Counted from the stretch's first letter, positions 34,669 to 43,914 are shown. The stretch: DNA of 64,000 bases from Tessaracoccus timonensis (GCF_900343145.1 NZ_LT996886.1:2232001-2296000); one strand, 5' to 3'. Made by a program: numbers and translations. Notes: generated by a model not told the origin, from the letters alone.

Positions 34669-35136
34669 TCAGAGTTGGGTGTGGGGTGAGGCATTCAGCC
34701 CGCCGGTGATGAGGAGCATTCGGAGTCGGTAGTGCTCGAAGTTGCGGAACCCTCTGGCGATGCGGCGGCTAAGTTCGATGAGCCCGTTGACAGGCTCGGT
34801 GCCACCGTTGCTGGCACCGTCGGTGTCGAAGTAGGCCAGGAACGCTGTCCTCCAGCGGTGCAGCGTCTTTCCCAGCCTTGCGATCTCCGGGATCGGGCAC
34901 GACGGCAACGAGTCGATGAGCTTCTCGGCCAGACGCCGTCCCTGGGCAGGGGTGGGCTGATGGAACACGTCGCGGACGTCTTGTGCGCACATGTAGGCGA
35001 CCTCGACCGCGACGTGATCGGGGTGGGCTGCGAATGCGGCTTTCAGGCGGGCCTGCTGGCGCGCGGTGAGACGTTCCTGCCCGGCGCGAAGGATGTGACG
35101 GATGCCGTAGAGCGGATCGCCCGTGCGGCCGCGCAA
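34669..35136 (-). mobile_element. ISL3-family transposase remnant (C-terminal part)
   Basis: 155 residues ending in a stop at 34669. The family-typical C-terminus is visible: FDTDGASNGGTEPVNGLIEL and SRRIARGFRNFEHYRLRMLL. The N-terminal two thirds, including the zinc finger and first DDE residues, are missing, and no terminal inverted repeats are obvious. The upstream edge, near 35130, abuts a HicB-like tail on the opposite strand, so the element was truncated or inserted into that gene. Confidence 0.85.
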
Positions 35137-35316
35137 GCTCAGGTCGCTACCGGCTTGGCTGCCCGGCAGTCACGCGAGGTGGCATCGCAGCTTCGACTCT
35201 TTGGGTTGACCGTCCGTGGTCCGGGTGAACTGCTACGTGTCTCCCCGCAGTGCATCTCCCAGCTAGTGAACTCGTGGCCTGCTGACGTGGCGCTTGAGCA
35301 GGGCGAGCGGAAATGA
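35130..35316 (+). pseudogene. HicB-like antitoxin, C-terminal fragment
   Basis: About 60 residues, AARQSREVASQLRLFGLTV then LLRVSPQCISQLV, which parallel the tail of the protein at 30807-31175 (pattern AAxxSRxVAxxLRxxG...VSxxxxSQLV). The N-terminal part is replaced by the antisense of the ISL3 remnant. It continues past the HTH to a TGA at 35314-35316. It is probably non-functional. Confidence 0.6.
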
Positions 35317-35321
35317 GAGAA

Positions 35322-35354
35322 GCCCCCGGAACCAAACGAACTGGCTCCGGGGGC
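35322..35354 (+). terminator. Hairpin terminator-like element
   Basis: GCCCCCGGA at 35322-35330 pairs with TCCGGGGGC at 35346-35354. It lies just after the HicB-like fragment and before the small membrane gene. Confidence 0.55.
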
Positions 35355-35386
35355 GCTCTCCAAACCATACAGGAAGGAGCACCACC

Positions 35387-35548
35387 ATGAAGCTGATCAT
35401 CGGATGCCTGACACTCACAGTAATACTGCTCACCGTACTAGCCGCCACTGGCAGTGCCGCAACTTGGACGGCGGTGGTCGCATGGGCGTCGGTTTCCGTC
35501 CTCGTCACCGTGGCCGTGCTGAATGGTCGGAGCGTGCAGCCTGGCTGA
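35387..35548 (+). CDS. Small membrane protein (53 aa)
   Basis: 53 residues starting at ATG 35387 after a good AGGAAGGAG. Two hydrophobic segments, LIIGCLTLTVILLTVLAAT and TAVVAWASVSVLVTVAVL. No family recognised. The strong ribosome binding site argues that it is translated. Confidence 0.55.
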   Translation: MKLIIGCLTLTVILLTVLAATGSAATWTAVVAWASVSVLVTVAVLNGRSVQPG

Positions 35549-35564
35549 CCTGTCACGACTCTAA

Positions 35565-35726
35565 GCAACTTCAGAGCCTCCCAAGGAGGCCGAAGCAACG
35601 CGGCTGAAAGAACAGAACCTCGTAGTCCATTACGAGCCGAACACAGACCAGGGGCTCTTCTATGTTCCTGCGCGGGAAGGCGTCGACAATGGGCTTATTC
35701 GAGAGCCTGGTTTCGACGATATGTGA
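35565..35726 (+). pseudogene. Orphan coding fragment of unknown origin
   Basis: 53 codons open to a TGA at 35724-35726, with no start codon. The C-terminal part, QNLVVHYEPNTDQGLFYVPA then REGVDNGLIREPGFDDM, reads like real protein. It is cut on the left by a TAA and abuts the otsA repeat copy C on the right. The family is not recognised. Confidence 0.4.
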
Positions 35727-36013
35727 CGCGGACTGCTACACCCCGGCGAGGTCGCCGAGGAAGGAGTCGGCCCAGCGTTCGATGGTGTGAGTCGACACCT
35801 GTTCCTTCAACGCCCGCATCCGCTTCGCGCGTTCCTCGTACGGGTCAGTGAGCGCGCGCATAAACACGTCCTTCATGCCGTTGAGGTCGTACGGGTTCAC
35901 GCTGTAGGCCTGCTCGAGTTCGCTGGCAGCACCGGCGAACTCACTCAGCACGAGGGAGCCCCCGTCGCCAGGATGGCAGGCCACGTATTCCTTGGCGACG
36001 AGGTTCATCCCGT
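35722..36013. repeat. otsA 3'-end repeat, intact-gene copy (copy C)
   Basis: Direct repeat of 31280-31571 (292 bp, about 98% identical, no gaps). It includes 14 bases beyond the otsA stop, so the repeat is not limited to the gene. The 41-base core at 35740-35780 is shared with copy A. Confidence 0.9.
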
Positions 36014-37121
36014 CGCGCAGTGGCGTGACGAGCATGACGTCGGCGATTCGGTACATGGCCGCCATCGTCTGACGAGGGAACCCGCGGTGCATGTACACGA
36101 TGGGTGCGCGCCCGACGTCGCCCGTCTGGGAGTTGATGCGCCCCACCAGCAGGTCGATATCGTCGCGCAGCTTCATGTACTCGCTCACACGCTCACGCGA
36201 CGGTGTTGCCACCTGCAGGTACACCGTCTCTTGCGGGTCGAGCCTCTCATCGCGGAATAGCTCACCCATGGCCCGGATACGTTGCCGGAGGCCCTTCGTG
36301 TAGTCGAGGCGGTCCACGCCCAAGAACACGTGCTTGGGGTTCCCAAGGTCGTCGAGGAGCTGTTCGGCTTCCTCCACGGCTTCCGGAGATTCCGCCAGCG
36401 CTGCGAAACCCTCCGAGTCAATCGAAATGGGATAGGCCCGAGCGGTGCAACTGTGGGCGTTATCGACACGCACCGTGTCGCCTTCCACCGCGAGGTCGGT
36501 GTGTTTGCGCACCAGCCGCAGGAAGTTCTGGGCGCCGCCTTCCACCTGGAACCCGACGAGGTCAGCGCCGAGAAGTCCTTCGACGATCTGCCGGCGCCAA
36601 GGCAGCTGCGCAAAAATCTCGATAGGTGGGAAGGGAATGTGGAGGAAGAATCCGATCTTCAGATCAGGCCTCAGCTCCCGCAACATCTGGGGCACGAGCT
36701 GCAACTGGTAGTCCTGCACCCACACCGTCGCGCCTTCGGCGGCGACTGCAGCGGCCGCGTCGGCGAAACGTCGGTTCACCTTCTGATACGCGTCCCACCA
36801 CTCGCGGTGGAACTCGGGGAACGCGACGGTGTCATGGTAGAGCGGCCACAACGTCGCATTGGAGAAGCCCTCGTAGTACTCCTCGTACTCGGTTTGCCCA
36901 AGCAGCACCGGAACGATCTCGTACCCGTCGTGCTCGAACCCCTCGATTGCTTCATCTGGGGCTCCGTGCCAGCCCACCCAGGCGCCACCCTTGCTGCGCA
37001 TCACGGGCTCCAAGGCCGTCACGAGCCCGCCTGGCGACGTGCGCCAGTCGACGGATCCATCATCATGAACGACGCGATCAACGGGCAAACGATTAGCGAC
37101 AACAACGAATGAAGCGGACAT
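35736..37121 (-). CDS. otsA: Alpha,alpha-trehalose-phosphate synthase (UDP-forming)
   Basis: GT20 enzyme that joins UDP-glucose and glucose-6-phosphate to trehalose-6-phosphate. The protein has 461 residues, normal length. Motifs: [11 protein letters not shown] near the N-terminus, [44 protein letters not shown] and the sugar-nucleotide-site end [28 protein letters not shown]. Divergent from otsB with 60 bp between them. Its 3' end is the site of the repeats that delimit the accessory region. Confidence 0.95.
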   Translation of the reverse strand: MSASFVVVANRLPVDRVVHDDGSVDWRTSPGGLVTALEPVMRSKGGAWVGWHGAPDEAIEGFEHDGYEIVPVLLGQTEYEEYYEGFSNATLWPLYHDTVAFPEFHREWWDAYQKVNRRFADAAAAVAAEGATVWVQDYQLQLVPQMLRELRPDLKIGFFLHIPFPPIEIFAQLPWRRQIVEGLLGADLVGFQVEGGAQNFLRLVRKHTDLAVEGDTVRVDNAHSCTARAYPISIDSEGFAALAESPEAVEEAEQLLDDLGNPKHVFLGVDRLDYTKGLRQRIRAMGELFRDERLDPQETVYLQVATPSRERVSEYMKLRDDIDLLVGRINSQTGDVGRAPIVYMHRGFPRQTMAAMYRIADVMLVTPLRDGMNLVAKEYVACHPGDGGSLVLSEFAGAASELEQAYSVNPYDLNGMKDVFMRALTDPYEERAKRMRALKEQVSTHTIERWADSFLGDLAGV

Positions 37122-37181
37122 CTGCTCCTCCTAGTATCGCTCTCCACCCTACCGAAGCCGGAAACATGCCAAGCTTGATGC

Positions 37182-37979
37182 ATGGAAACACCTGCACATC
37201 CCAACGATTACGAGAAGGCCTTTCTGCAAGCAGCAGCAGCTCGCCCCGAATCCACCCTTGTGGCGCTGGATTTCGACGGCACGCTCTCCGACGTAGTGCC
37301 CGACCCAACGCAGGCGTACATCCATCCCGACGCCCGCGACGCACTCGGGCGTCTCATCGGACGCATCGGCCAGGTCGCCATCATCACAGGCCGCCCCGTC
37401 GACGAAGTAGAGGAGCTGGCCTGTCTCGACGCAGCCCTGCTGTCCAAGCTGATCGTGCTCGGCCAGTACGGTGCGGAACGCCTCGACAAGGACGGGCGGC
37501 AGGTGCCCGAATCTCCGGAATCGGTGCGCTCAGCGCTGCAGGATCTGGCGGGTTTGGCAGGGCAATATCCGGGGCTCTACCTCGAGGACAAACATCACGC
37601 GCTGGGGGTACATACCCGACGTGCCCCCGCCGGCACGCTCGACAAGATCGAACCGGACGTGCTCGCCGTCGCGCGGCGTTACAGCCTCACCATCGAGCCG
37701 GGTAAGGAAGTGCTCGAACTGCGCGCGCACCAAATCTCGAAGGGGGACACGCTGCGCGCGCTGATCAAGGAGGTGGGCTGCGACGTAGTCGCGATGGTCG
37801 GCGACGACCTGGGCGACGTCCCCGCCTTCGACGTCATCCGCCAGCGGCAGGCGCAAGGTGAGACGGGCGTCGTCGTGGTGTCCACCTCCGACGAGCGCCC
37901 GGAGCTCGCGTCACGTGCCGACGTGTTGTGCGACGGACCTGCGGGCGTTGCGCGCTGGCTGGACACCGTCGCGCCGTAG
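37182..37979 (+). CDS. otsB: Trehalose-6-phosphate phosphatase
   Basis: HAD-superfamily phosphatase, second step of the OtsAB trehalose pathway, 265 residues. Motif I LVALDFDGTLSDVV carries the nucleophile Asp, and GRPVDEVEEL, then KGDTLRALIKEVG and VGDDLGDVPAFD give the later HAD motifs. The start is ATG 37182. It is divergent from otsA, so the two share a promoter region. tRNA-Met follows. Confidence 0.93.
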   Translation: METPAHPNDYEKAFLQAAAARPESTLVALDFDGTLSDVVPDPTQAYIHPDARDALGRLIGRIGQVAIITGRPVDEVEELACLDAALLSKLIVLGQYGAERLDKDGRQVPESPESVRSALQDLAGLAGQYPGLYLEDKHHALGVHTRRAPAGTLDKIEPDVLAVARRYSLTIEPGKEVLELRAHQISKGDTLRALIKEVGCDVVAMVGDDLGDVPAFDVIRQRQAQGETGVVVVSTSDERPELASRADVLCDGPAGVARWLDTVAP

Positions 37980-38035
37980 CACGCAGGACAGGGCGGCGAT
38001 TCGCTAAGCTTGTCGAGTTCAATTGGACGCGACGA

Positions 38036-38112
38036 GGGGCGTTAGCTCAGCCGGTTAGAGCAGGGGACTCATAATCCCTGGGTCGCGGGTTCGAGCCCCG
38101 CACGCCCCACCA
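38036..38112 (+). tRNA. tRNA-Met (CAT)
   Basis: Acceptor GGGGCGT pairs with ACGCCCC, and the anticodon loop is CTCATAA. CCA is encoded at 38110-38112. The shape suggests elongator Met; a lysidine-modified tRNA-Ile2 with the same CAT anticodon cannot be excluded from the sequence. Confidence 0.93.
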
Positions 38113-38130
38113 CTTGCATCGCCGACGCGG

Positions 38131-39057
38131 TCACAGCCGCCGGTTCACCGTCGGTTCACCGCCACCATCAGACTCCGACTCATCGGGTTCACCCATGGTG
38201 GGCTCGTGGGTGTGGTCCGTCTTGGGCGGGCCGGACGGCTCTCCCGACGTCGGAGAACCCGACTGGGGCGACCCGCTGCCGCTGCCACCATCGGACGCCT
38301 GTGACGGAATGGGCGCCGGGGGAGACACCAGCGGCGCATTCTGGAACACGAGAATGGCGAGCAGCAGCCCGAGTGCCGCGATGAGCAGCATCAGCAGCCA
38401 CGACGTGAAGATGGAAATCCAGCCGGCCTGATCCTTACGGACGGGCCACGCGAGGGGCCACACCCGTGTGCGTCCCACCCCTGTTTGGTGAATCCAAGGC
38501 AGCTGGAATCCCGGACCGCTCGGTTTGCTGATGGGCGTGGCCGTTTCCAGGTCGACGGCGTTGAGCACCCGACGAGCTTCCGCCACGGCGGCGGTAGACC
38601 CGTCGAACGCGAGGGCCGCCCAAGGCGCGGCTGGTGGCAGGTCATCCAGATGCGGGCTGTCTTCTTCCGGCCGAAACCGCACGCCCATGCGGCCTTCGTC
38701 TTGGCCGTCGCCGCCGCGAGCCACGACGGTGTCGATGTGCATGGCATTGATCTCGCCCGAGAATCGTGCTCGTGCCGCCGCGTCGCCTGCGGCGCCTTCG
38801 CTGAGCAGGAGCAGCATGACCTCGTCGGAGTGGTCTTCGTGGGCGGCGTAGGCCACTCCGGCCGGTGTGGCAGCGAGGCGGGCGTCGAGCCAGAACGTGT
38901 TGATCTTGATGGGGTCGTCCTCGACGAGCGGCTCATGGCCCCGGAACGGTTCTTCAGGGAACGCAGCACCGCCGCGCCTGCGCTCAGTGAGTGCTTCGCG
39001 CGGCACCTCGGTGGTGGTGTCGGGTTCGGGCCCGAGCTCTTCATGCGGGTCGCTCAT
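38131..39057 (-). CDS. Membrane-anchored hypothetical protein
   Basis: About 308 residues. The N-terminal two thirds are cytosolic and acidic, one transmembrane helix follows (SWLLMLLIAALGLLLAILVF), and the C-terminus is a Pro/Ser/Gly-rich extracellular tail of about 60 residues. No enzyme motif is recognised. ATG 39057 has GGAG six bases upstream. It is divergent from the moxR operon and may be functionally linked, but the sequence does not show how. Confidence 0.65.
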   Translation of the reverse strand: MSDPHEELGPEPDTTTEVPREALTERRRGGAAFPEEPFRGHEPLVEDDPIKINTFWLDARLAATPAGVAYAAHEDHSDEVMLLLLSEGAAGDAAARARFSGEINAMHIDTVVARGGDGQDEGRMGVRFRPEEDSPHLDDLPPAAPWAALAFDGSTAAVAEARRVLNAVDLETATPISKPSGPGFQLPWIHQTGVGRTRVWPLAWPVRKDQAGWISIFTSWLLMLLIAALGLLLAILVFQNAPLVSPPAPIPSQASDGGSGSGSPQSGSPTSGEPSGPPKTDHTHEPTMGEPDESESDGGGEPTVNRRL

Positions 39058-39178
39058 TGACTCCATCGAACCATATATTGCAAGCATCACAGTGCAACGG
39101 CCAAGCGCGTCCCGGGTGAACGATTGCCTTGGACGGTATCGTGGCGGCAGTACATTTTCGATCAAGGAGACCAAGCGC

Positions 39179-40240
39179 GTGAGCAGTTCGCCGAACGAAC
39201 AGGCAGCTATGCCGACCAACGTTGCCGAAGCGTCGCAACTGTTGGGGCAAGCCATCAGCCAGGTGCAACGAGTCATCGTCGGTCAAGAGCACATGGTGCA
39301 GCAGCTCATGGTGTCGCTGCTCGCCAAAGGTCACTGCTTGCTGGAAGGTGTTCCCGGCGTGGCGAAAACACTGGCGGTGAGGAGCTTCGCGGATGTCGTC
39401 GGTGGCGACTTTGCGCGCGTCCAGTTCACGCCCGACCTCGTGCCTTCCGACATCGTCGGCACGCGCATCTACTCGGCCTCCTCGGAATCATTCGACATCG
39501 AACTCGGACCGGTGTTCGTCAACTTCGTCCTCGCCGACGAGATCAACCGCGCGCCCGCGAAGGTGCAGTCCGCGATGCTCGAGCTCATGGCTGAAAAACA
39601 GGTCTCCATCGGTGGCAAGACCTACCCGGCCCCCAAGCCCTTCATCGTGATCGCCACCCAGAACCCCGTCGAATCCGAGGGCGTCTACCCGCTGCCTGAG
39701 GCCCAGCGCGACCGCTTCCTCGTCAAAGTCGACGTGCCATACCCGCGCGGCAATGAGGAGCTCGAAATCCTCCGACGCATGTCCGTCACACCACCCACCG
39801 CGCAGCGCGTTCTCAATCCGGAACTGATCCGCCACCTGCAGGACATGGCCTCGAACGTGTTCGTCCACAATCTCGTGGCTGAGTACATCGTGCGGCTCGT
39901 GCTCGCGACGCGCGAACCGTCGGATTTTGGCATGCCTGACCTCGAATCGGTCATTTCCATTGGCTGCTCGCCTCGAGCCACCTTGGGGCTCGTCGCCGCA
40001 TCGCGGGCGCTTGCCCTCATCAACGGCCGCGACTACGTGCTTCCCACCGACGTGCAGGCCGTGGCGAAGGACGTGATGGCGCACCGTCTCGTGCTGGGCT
40101 TTGACGCGGTGGCAGACAACGTCGACCCCGACGACGTCGTTGCGCGCATCGTCGCGATGGTTCCCGCCCCCACGCCAGTGTGGAACAACCAGCAACCACA
40201 AGCGACGCAGGGCCCCACTCGCGAACCAGGACGCGCCTAA
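39179..40240 (+). CDS. MoxR-family AAA+ ATPase
   Basis: 353 residues. Walker A GVPGVAKT, Walker B NFVLADEINRAPAKVQSA and sensor-1 VIATQNPVESEGVYPL are clear. MoxR ATPases act as chaperones that mature or load partners, usually with VWA proteins, as in this operon. The GTG start follows AAGGAG at 39164-39169. The DUF58 gene follows after 5 bp. Confidence 0.92.
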   Translation: MSSSPNEQAAMPTNVAEASQLLGQAISQVQRVIVGQEHMVQQLMVSLLAKGHCLLEGVPGVAKTLAVRSFADVVGGDFARVQFTPDLVPSDIVGTRIYSASSESFDIELGPVFVNFVLADEINRAPAKVQSAMLELMAEKQVSIGGKTYPAPKPFIVIATQNPVESEGVYPLPEAQRDRFLVKVDVPYPRGNEELEILRRMSVTPPTAQRVLNPELIRHLQDMASNVFVHNLVAEYIVRLVLATREPSDFGMPDLESVISIGCSPRATLGLVAASRALALINGRDYVLPTDVQAVAKDVMAHRLVLGFDAVADNVDPDDVVARIVAMVPAPTPVWNNQQPQATQGPTREPGRA

Positions 40241-40245
40241 TCGCC

Positions 40246-41289
40246 GTGGGACAGCCACAGTTCGAGGCCCCGGGGCAGCTGGGCGCAGCGACGTCGGTGC
40301 TCCACGCGCCGACGGGCCCCACCATCCCCCTCAACAGGCTCGCCCCGGAGGCTGCGCTTCGACGGATCGAGCTCACGGTCGTGCGTCGGCTCGAGGGCTT
40401 CCTGCAGGGCGATCACCTGGGTCTCCTGCCTGGTCCGGGTACCGACACCAACGATGCCCGCGTCTATCAACCCGGCCAAGACGACGTGCGCAAGATGGAC
40501 TGGGCCGTCACCGCACGCACCAGCGTTCCCCACGTGCGCGACACCATGGCCGACCGCGAACTCGAAATCTGGGCATTGCTCGACCTCACCCCGTCGATGA
40601 ACTGGGGTACTGAAGGCATCACCAAGCGCGACCTCGGCATCGCGGCTATCGCTACCATCGGATTCTTGAGCCAAAAAATGGGCGACCGCTTCGGCGGCAT
40701 GATGATGCGCTCCGACGAGGTCAAGCGCATCCCTGCTCGTAGCGGCCGCACCGCCTTGTACGGTCTGCTGCGCAAAATGCTGGAGGAACCCATCGTCCAA
40801 GACAACCTCGAAGCCACCTTCGAACTGGGGGAGGGCATCGAGCAGCTCGCCCGGATGCAGCGCCGACGGGGCATGCGCGTGGTGGTTTCTGACTTCCTCA
40901 CACCGGGCGAGGACGAACTCGACCCGGACGTGCCCCCACCTTGGGAACGTGCCCTGCGCCGCCTGGGCGTGCGCAACCAGGTGCTGTGCATCGAGGTGCT
41001 CGACGCCGCCGAGGTGGATTTCCCCGACGTGGGGGAGATGCTGATCCGCGACCCAGAAACAGACTTCGCCCGCTACATCAACACCTCCGACGAGGCCGCC
41101 CGCAATCGCATGAATGCCGCGACGGCGGCGCAGCGAGAGCGCGTCGCCACCGCCATCCGACGCGCAGGGGCCGGACATATTCGGCTCCGCACCGACCGAG
41201 ACTGGGTCACCGACATCGCCCGGTTCGTGCTGAACTATCGCCGCACCGCTGCGTTCCTCCACCAGCCCCCGCAAGGGGTGAGTAAATAG
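40246..41289 (+). CDS. DUF58 domain protein
   Basis: 347 residues. The DUF58 region is visible as HLGLLPGPGTDTNDARVYQP and KMDWAVTARTSVPHVRD, with a degenerate VWA-like core LWALLDLTPSMNWG. It is the usual partner of MoxR ATPases and VWA membrane proteins. The GTG 40246 start is chosen by the gap to moxR. The next gene begins immediately after its stop. Confidence 0.88.
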   Translation: MGQPQFEAPGQLGAATSVLHAPTGPTIPLNRLAPEAALRRIELTVVRRLEGFLQGDHLGLLPGPGTDTNDARVYQPGQDDVRKMDWAVTARTSVPHVRDTMADRELEIWALLDLTPSMNWGTEGITKRDLGIAAIATIGFLSQKMGDRFGGMMMRSDEVKRIPARSGRTALYGLLRKMLEEPIVQDNLEATFELGEGIEQLARMQRRRGMRVVVSDFLTPGEDELDPDVPPPWERALRRLGVRNQVLCIEVLDAAEVDFPDVGEMLIRDPETDFARYINTSDEAARNRMNAATAAQRERVATAIRRAGAGHIRLRTDRDWVTDIARFVLNYRRTAAFLHQPPQGVSK

Positions 41290-42255
41290 ATGTTCTCCTG
41301 GGTGCCGGAGTTCGAATCGCCGCAGCGGCTGTGGGCGCTGCTGGCGCTGCCCGTGCTCGTGCTGCTCTACGTCATCCTGCTGCGCCTCAAGAAGCGCTTC
41401 TCCATGCGCTTCACGAACACCGCCGTGCTCGGGAAAGTCGTCGGAGGCCAGAAGCGCTGGACGCGCCACGTGGCCGTCGCCATGTCGCTGTGTTCGCTGG
41501 TTGCCCTGGCGCTGGCTTGGGCACAACCGCTCGGCACAGAGAAGGAGCGCCGAGAGCGAGCCACCGTCGTGATGGTGGTGGACACGTCGCAATCGATGCA
41601 GGCCACCGACGTGTCACCCAACCGTCTGGGTGCGGCCAAACAGCAGGCCCAGGAGTTCGTCAACGGCCTGCCCGAGAGCTACAACGTCGCGCTCGTAGAG
41701 CTGAGTGGGCAGCCGTCGGTCCGGATGCCACCGTCCACCGACCGCGGAGCACTCTCGCGCGCGATCGGGGCGCTGCAGCTCAAAGACGGCACTGCGATTG
41801 GCGATTCCATCGACGAATCCCTCGCCGCTGTGAAGCTCGCCCCGGTGGGCGACGACGAGGAGCCAGCCCCCGCCATGGTGGTGCTGCTCTCCGACGGGAC
41901 GAACACCGACGGCGGCGAACCCTCCGCTGCGGCTCAGCGTGCGAAGCAGGCCAAGGTGCCGATCTACACCGTCGCGTTCGGCACGCAGAACGGCTACGTC
42001 GATCTCGATGGAAAACGCGAGCAGGTTGCCCCCGACGTGGCTGCGCTCGACAAGATCGCCAAGGAAACCGACGGCAAGGCCGTGACCGCCGATAGTGCGG
42101 GCGCCCTCAAAGACGCCTACAAGAACCTCGAATCGACGTTCGGCTACGAGGAAGTGCAAAAACCCATCACTGCGCAGTACGCGTTCGCCTCACTCGGTTT
42201 CGCGATCGTCGCGGCCCTCGGCGCGGTGATGATGGCAGCGAGGTGGCCGAAATGA
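41290..42255 (+). CDS. VWA-domain membrane protein (BatA-like)
   Basis: 321 residues. Two N-terminal helices (LWALLALPVLVLLYVILL and VAVAMSLCSLVALALAWA) flank the BatA-type segment, followed by a VWA domain with the MIDAS motif DTSQSMQ and a later SDGTNTDGG. A C-terminal helix closes the protein. Bat proteins work with MoxR in stress tolerance or complex assembly. Its end overlaps the next gene in an ATGA. Confidence 0.87.
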   Translation: MFSWVPEFESPQRLWALLALPVLVLLYVILLRLKKRFSMRFTNTAVLGKVVGGQKRWTRHVAVAMSLCSLVALALAWAQPLGTEKERRERATVVMVVDTSQSMQATDVSPNRLGAAKQQAQEFVNGLPESYNVALVELSGQPSVRMPPSTDRGALSRAIGALQLKDGTAIGDSIDESLAAVKLAPVGDDEEPAPAMVVLLSDGTNTDGGEPSAAAQRAKQAKVPIYTVAFGTQNGYVDLDGKREQVAPDVAALDKIAKETDGKAVTADSAGALKDAYKNLESTFGYEEVQKPITAQYAFASLGFAIVAALGAVMMAARWPK

Positions 42256-43217
42256 TTCCTCAGATTCTCGAGTTCATGTACCCGGTGCGGCTCTACGCGC
42301 TGGTGTTGGTGCCCGCGATCGGCCTGCTCTATCTTCTGCTGGCCACGCGCCAGCAGAACCGTAGCTCCAAGCGCCGCAACCGCATCAACCAGGTACTGCC
42401 CAAGGACGCAGCCTGGAAACGCCACGGGGCGGTGCTTCTGTCGCTGCTCAGCATCGCCATGTTGATCGTGGCCTGGGCCGTGCCCAAGGACTACGCCAAC
42501 AAGCCGCGCGACCGTGCCACGATCGTCGTGGCCATTGACGTGTCGTGGTCGATGGAGTCCGAGGACATCAAGCCGACGCGGATGACGGCCGCGAAGGAAT
42601 CGGCGAAGGAATTCATTGGCACGTTGCCGAAGGCGTTCAACGTTGCCGTGGTGTCGTTCGCGGGCACCGCGCAGCTCGTCGTCCCACCCACCGTCGATAG
42701 GGGTGCCGCATCCCGAGCCATCGATTCGCTGAAGATGGCGCCATCGACCGCGATTGGTGAGGGCATCTACACCGGGCTGGATTCGTTGGCGCTCGTGCCA
42801 CCCGACCCGAAGGACCCCGAAAAAGGCGCACCCGCCGTCATCGTGTTGCTCTCCGACGGCGCCACCAACATGGGGCGTTCTTCCGCGTCCGGGGCGAAGG
42901 CCGCGAAAGAACGCGGAGTGCCCGTCTACACGATCGCCTACGGCACCGACGACGGCTACGTCATCGACGACGATGGCACCCGCCAGCGCGTGCCCGTCGA
43001 CCACTACGAGCTGTCCGACATCGCCAAACTCTCCGGAGGGAAGAAGTACTCGGCAGAATCGGCTGGGCAGCTCGACGAAACCTACGACGCCATTAGCGAA
43101 TCCGTCGGATATGAACGCGTGCCGGTGGAAGTCGTAGACCGCTACGCCGGACTCGCCCTCATCTTCGCCGCCCTCGCCGCGCTCGGGGTCATATCCTTGG
43201 GAGCACGATGGCCATAA
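42252..43217 (+). CDS. VWA-domain membrane protein (BatB-like)
   Basis: 321 residues, paralogous to the preceding gene. N-terminal helices include YALVLVPAIGLLYLLLA and VLLSLLSIAMLIVAWAV; the MIDAS motif is DVSWSMES, followed by SDGATNMG. A final helix (LIFAALAALGVISLGARW) ends it. ATG 42252 overlaps the upstream stop, and its own end overlaps the YggS start by 10 bases. Confidence 0.87.
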   Translation: MIPQILEFMYPVRLYALVLVPAIGLLYLLLATRQQNRSSKRRNRINQVLPKDAAWKRHGAVLLSLLSIAMLIVAWAVPKDYANKPRDRATIVVAIDVSWSMESEDIKPTRMTAAKESAKEFIGTLPKAFNVAVVSFAGTAQLVVPPTVDRGAASRAIDSLKMAPSTAIGEGIYTGLDSLALVPPDPKDPEKGAPAVIVLLSDGATNMGRSSASGAKAAKERGVPVYTIAYGTDDGYVIDDDGTRQRVPVDHYELSDIAKLSGGKKYSAESAGQLDETYDAISESVGYERVPVEVVDRYAGLALIFAALAALGVISLGARWP

Positions 43218-43894
43218 CAACTGCACTGGAACAACTGGAGACGAAGATCGCGCGCGCTGCGCAGGCTGCGGGACGAGACCCGTCGGACGTTCGATTGATG
43301 CCCGTGACGAAGTTTCGCTCCGCCGACGAGGTACGGGCGTGCATGGATCGCGGCTACCGGATGTTCGGAGAGAACCGCCTGCAAGAACTGGCGCGCAAGC
43401 ACGCTGAGCTTCCCGATGCTCGCTTCGTCATGATCGGGCATGCGCAGCGCAACAAAGCCAAGCTCGTCGTGGATGCCGCGGCGGAACTACACTCTCTCGA
43501 CTCCCTCGAGCTGGCTGCCGATCTGGACCAGCGACTCTGCGACGCCGGGCGTACCCTGCCTGTGCTCGTGCAGGTGAACACCTCGAACGAGCCCCAGAAG
43601 GCGGGCATCGCGCCGAGCGAGGCCGAGCGTTTCGTCGAACAGCTCCTGGAGTTCGAGGCACTCAACGTGCAGGGGCTCATGACCATGGCCATGCCTTCGC
43701 CCAATCGCGATGAGGTGGCCGGCTGCTTCCGAACCCTGCGCGAGGTGCGCGACCGCCTCCGCGACGCGTTCCCCGAGCGTGCGTGGAATCAGCTCAGCAT
43801 GGGCATGTCCGGCGACTTCGAACTCGCCATCGCTGAAGGATCGACCATCGTCCGCATCGGCACCGCCATCTTCGGCCCCAGGCCGACTGCCTGA
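43208..43894 (+). CDS. YggS-family PLP homeostasis protein
   Basis: 228 residues, a monomeric alanine-racemase-type barrel that binds pyridoxal phosphate without known catalysis. The PLP lysine sits in LMPVTKFRSADEVRACMDRG, with MIGHAQRNKAKLVV, VQVNTSNEPQKAG and a C-terminal SMGMSGDFELAI, VRIGTAIFG. ATG 43208 overlaps the end of the VWA gene. It completes the moxR operon. Confidence 0.9.
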   Translation: MAITTALEQLETKIARAAQAAGRDPSDVRLMPVTKFRSADEVRACMDRGYRMFGENRLQELARKHAELPDARFVMIGHAQRNKAKLVVDAAAELHSLDSLELAADLDQRLCDAGRTLPVLVQVNTSNEPQKAGIAPSEAERFVEQLLEFEALNVQGLMTMAMPSPNRDEVAGCFRTLREVRDRLRDAFPERAWNQLSMGMSGDFELAIAEGSTIVRIGTAIFGPRPTA

Positions 43895-43914
43895 GGCCGC
43901 GACGGGCGCCGTCG

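Noticed and set aside
34732-35316. 194-codon frame on the plus strand
   Set aside because: Only the last ~60 codons look real; the rest is the antisense of the ISL3 transposase remnant, so it was annotated as a HicB-like fragment.
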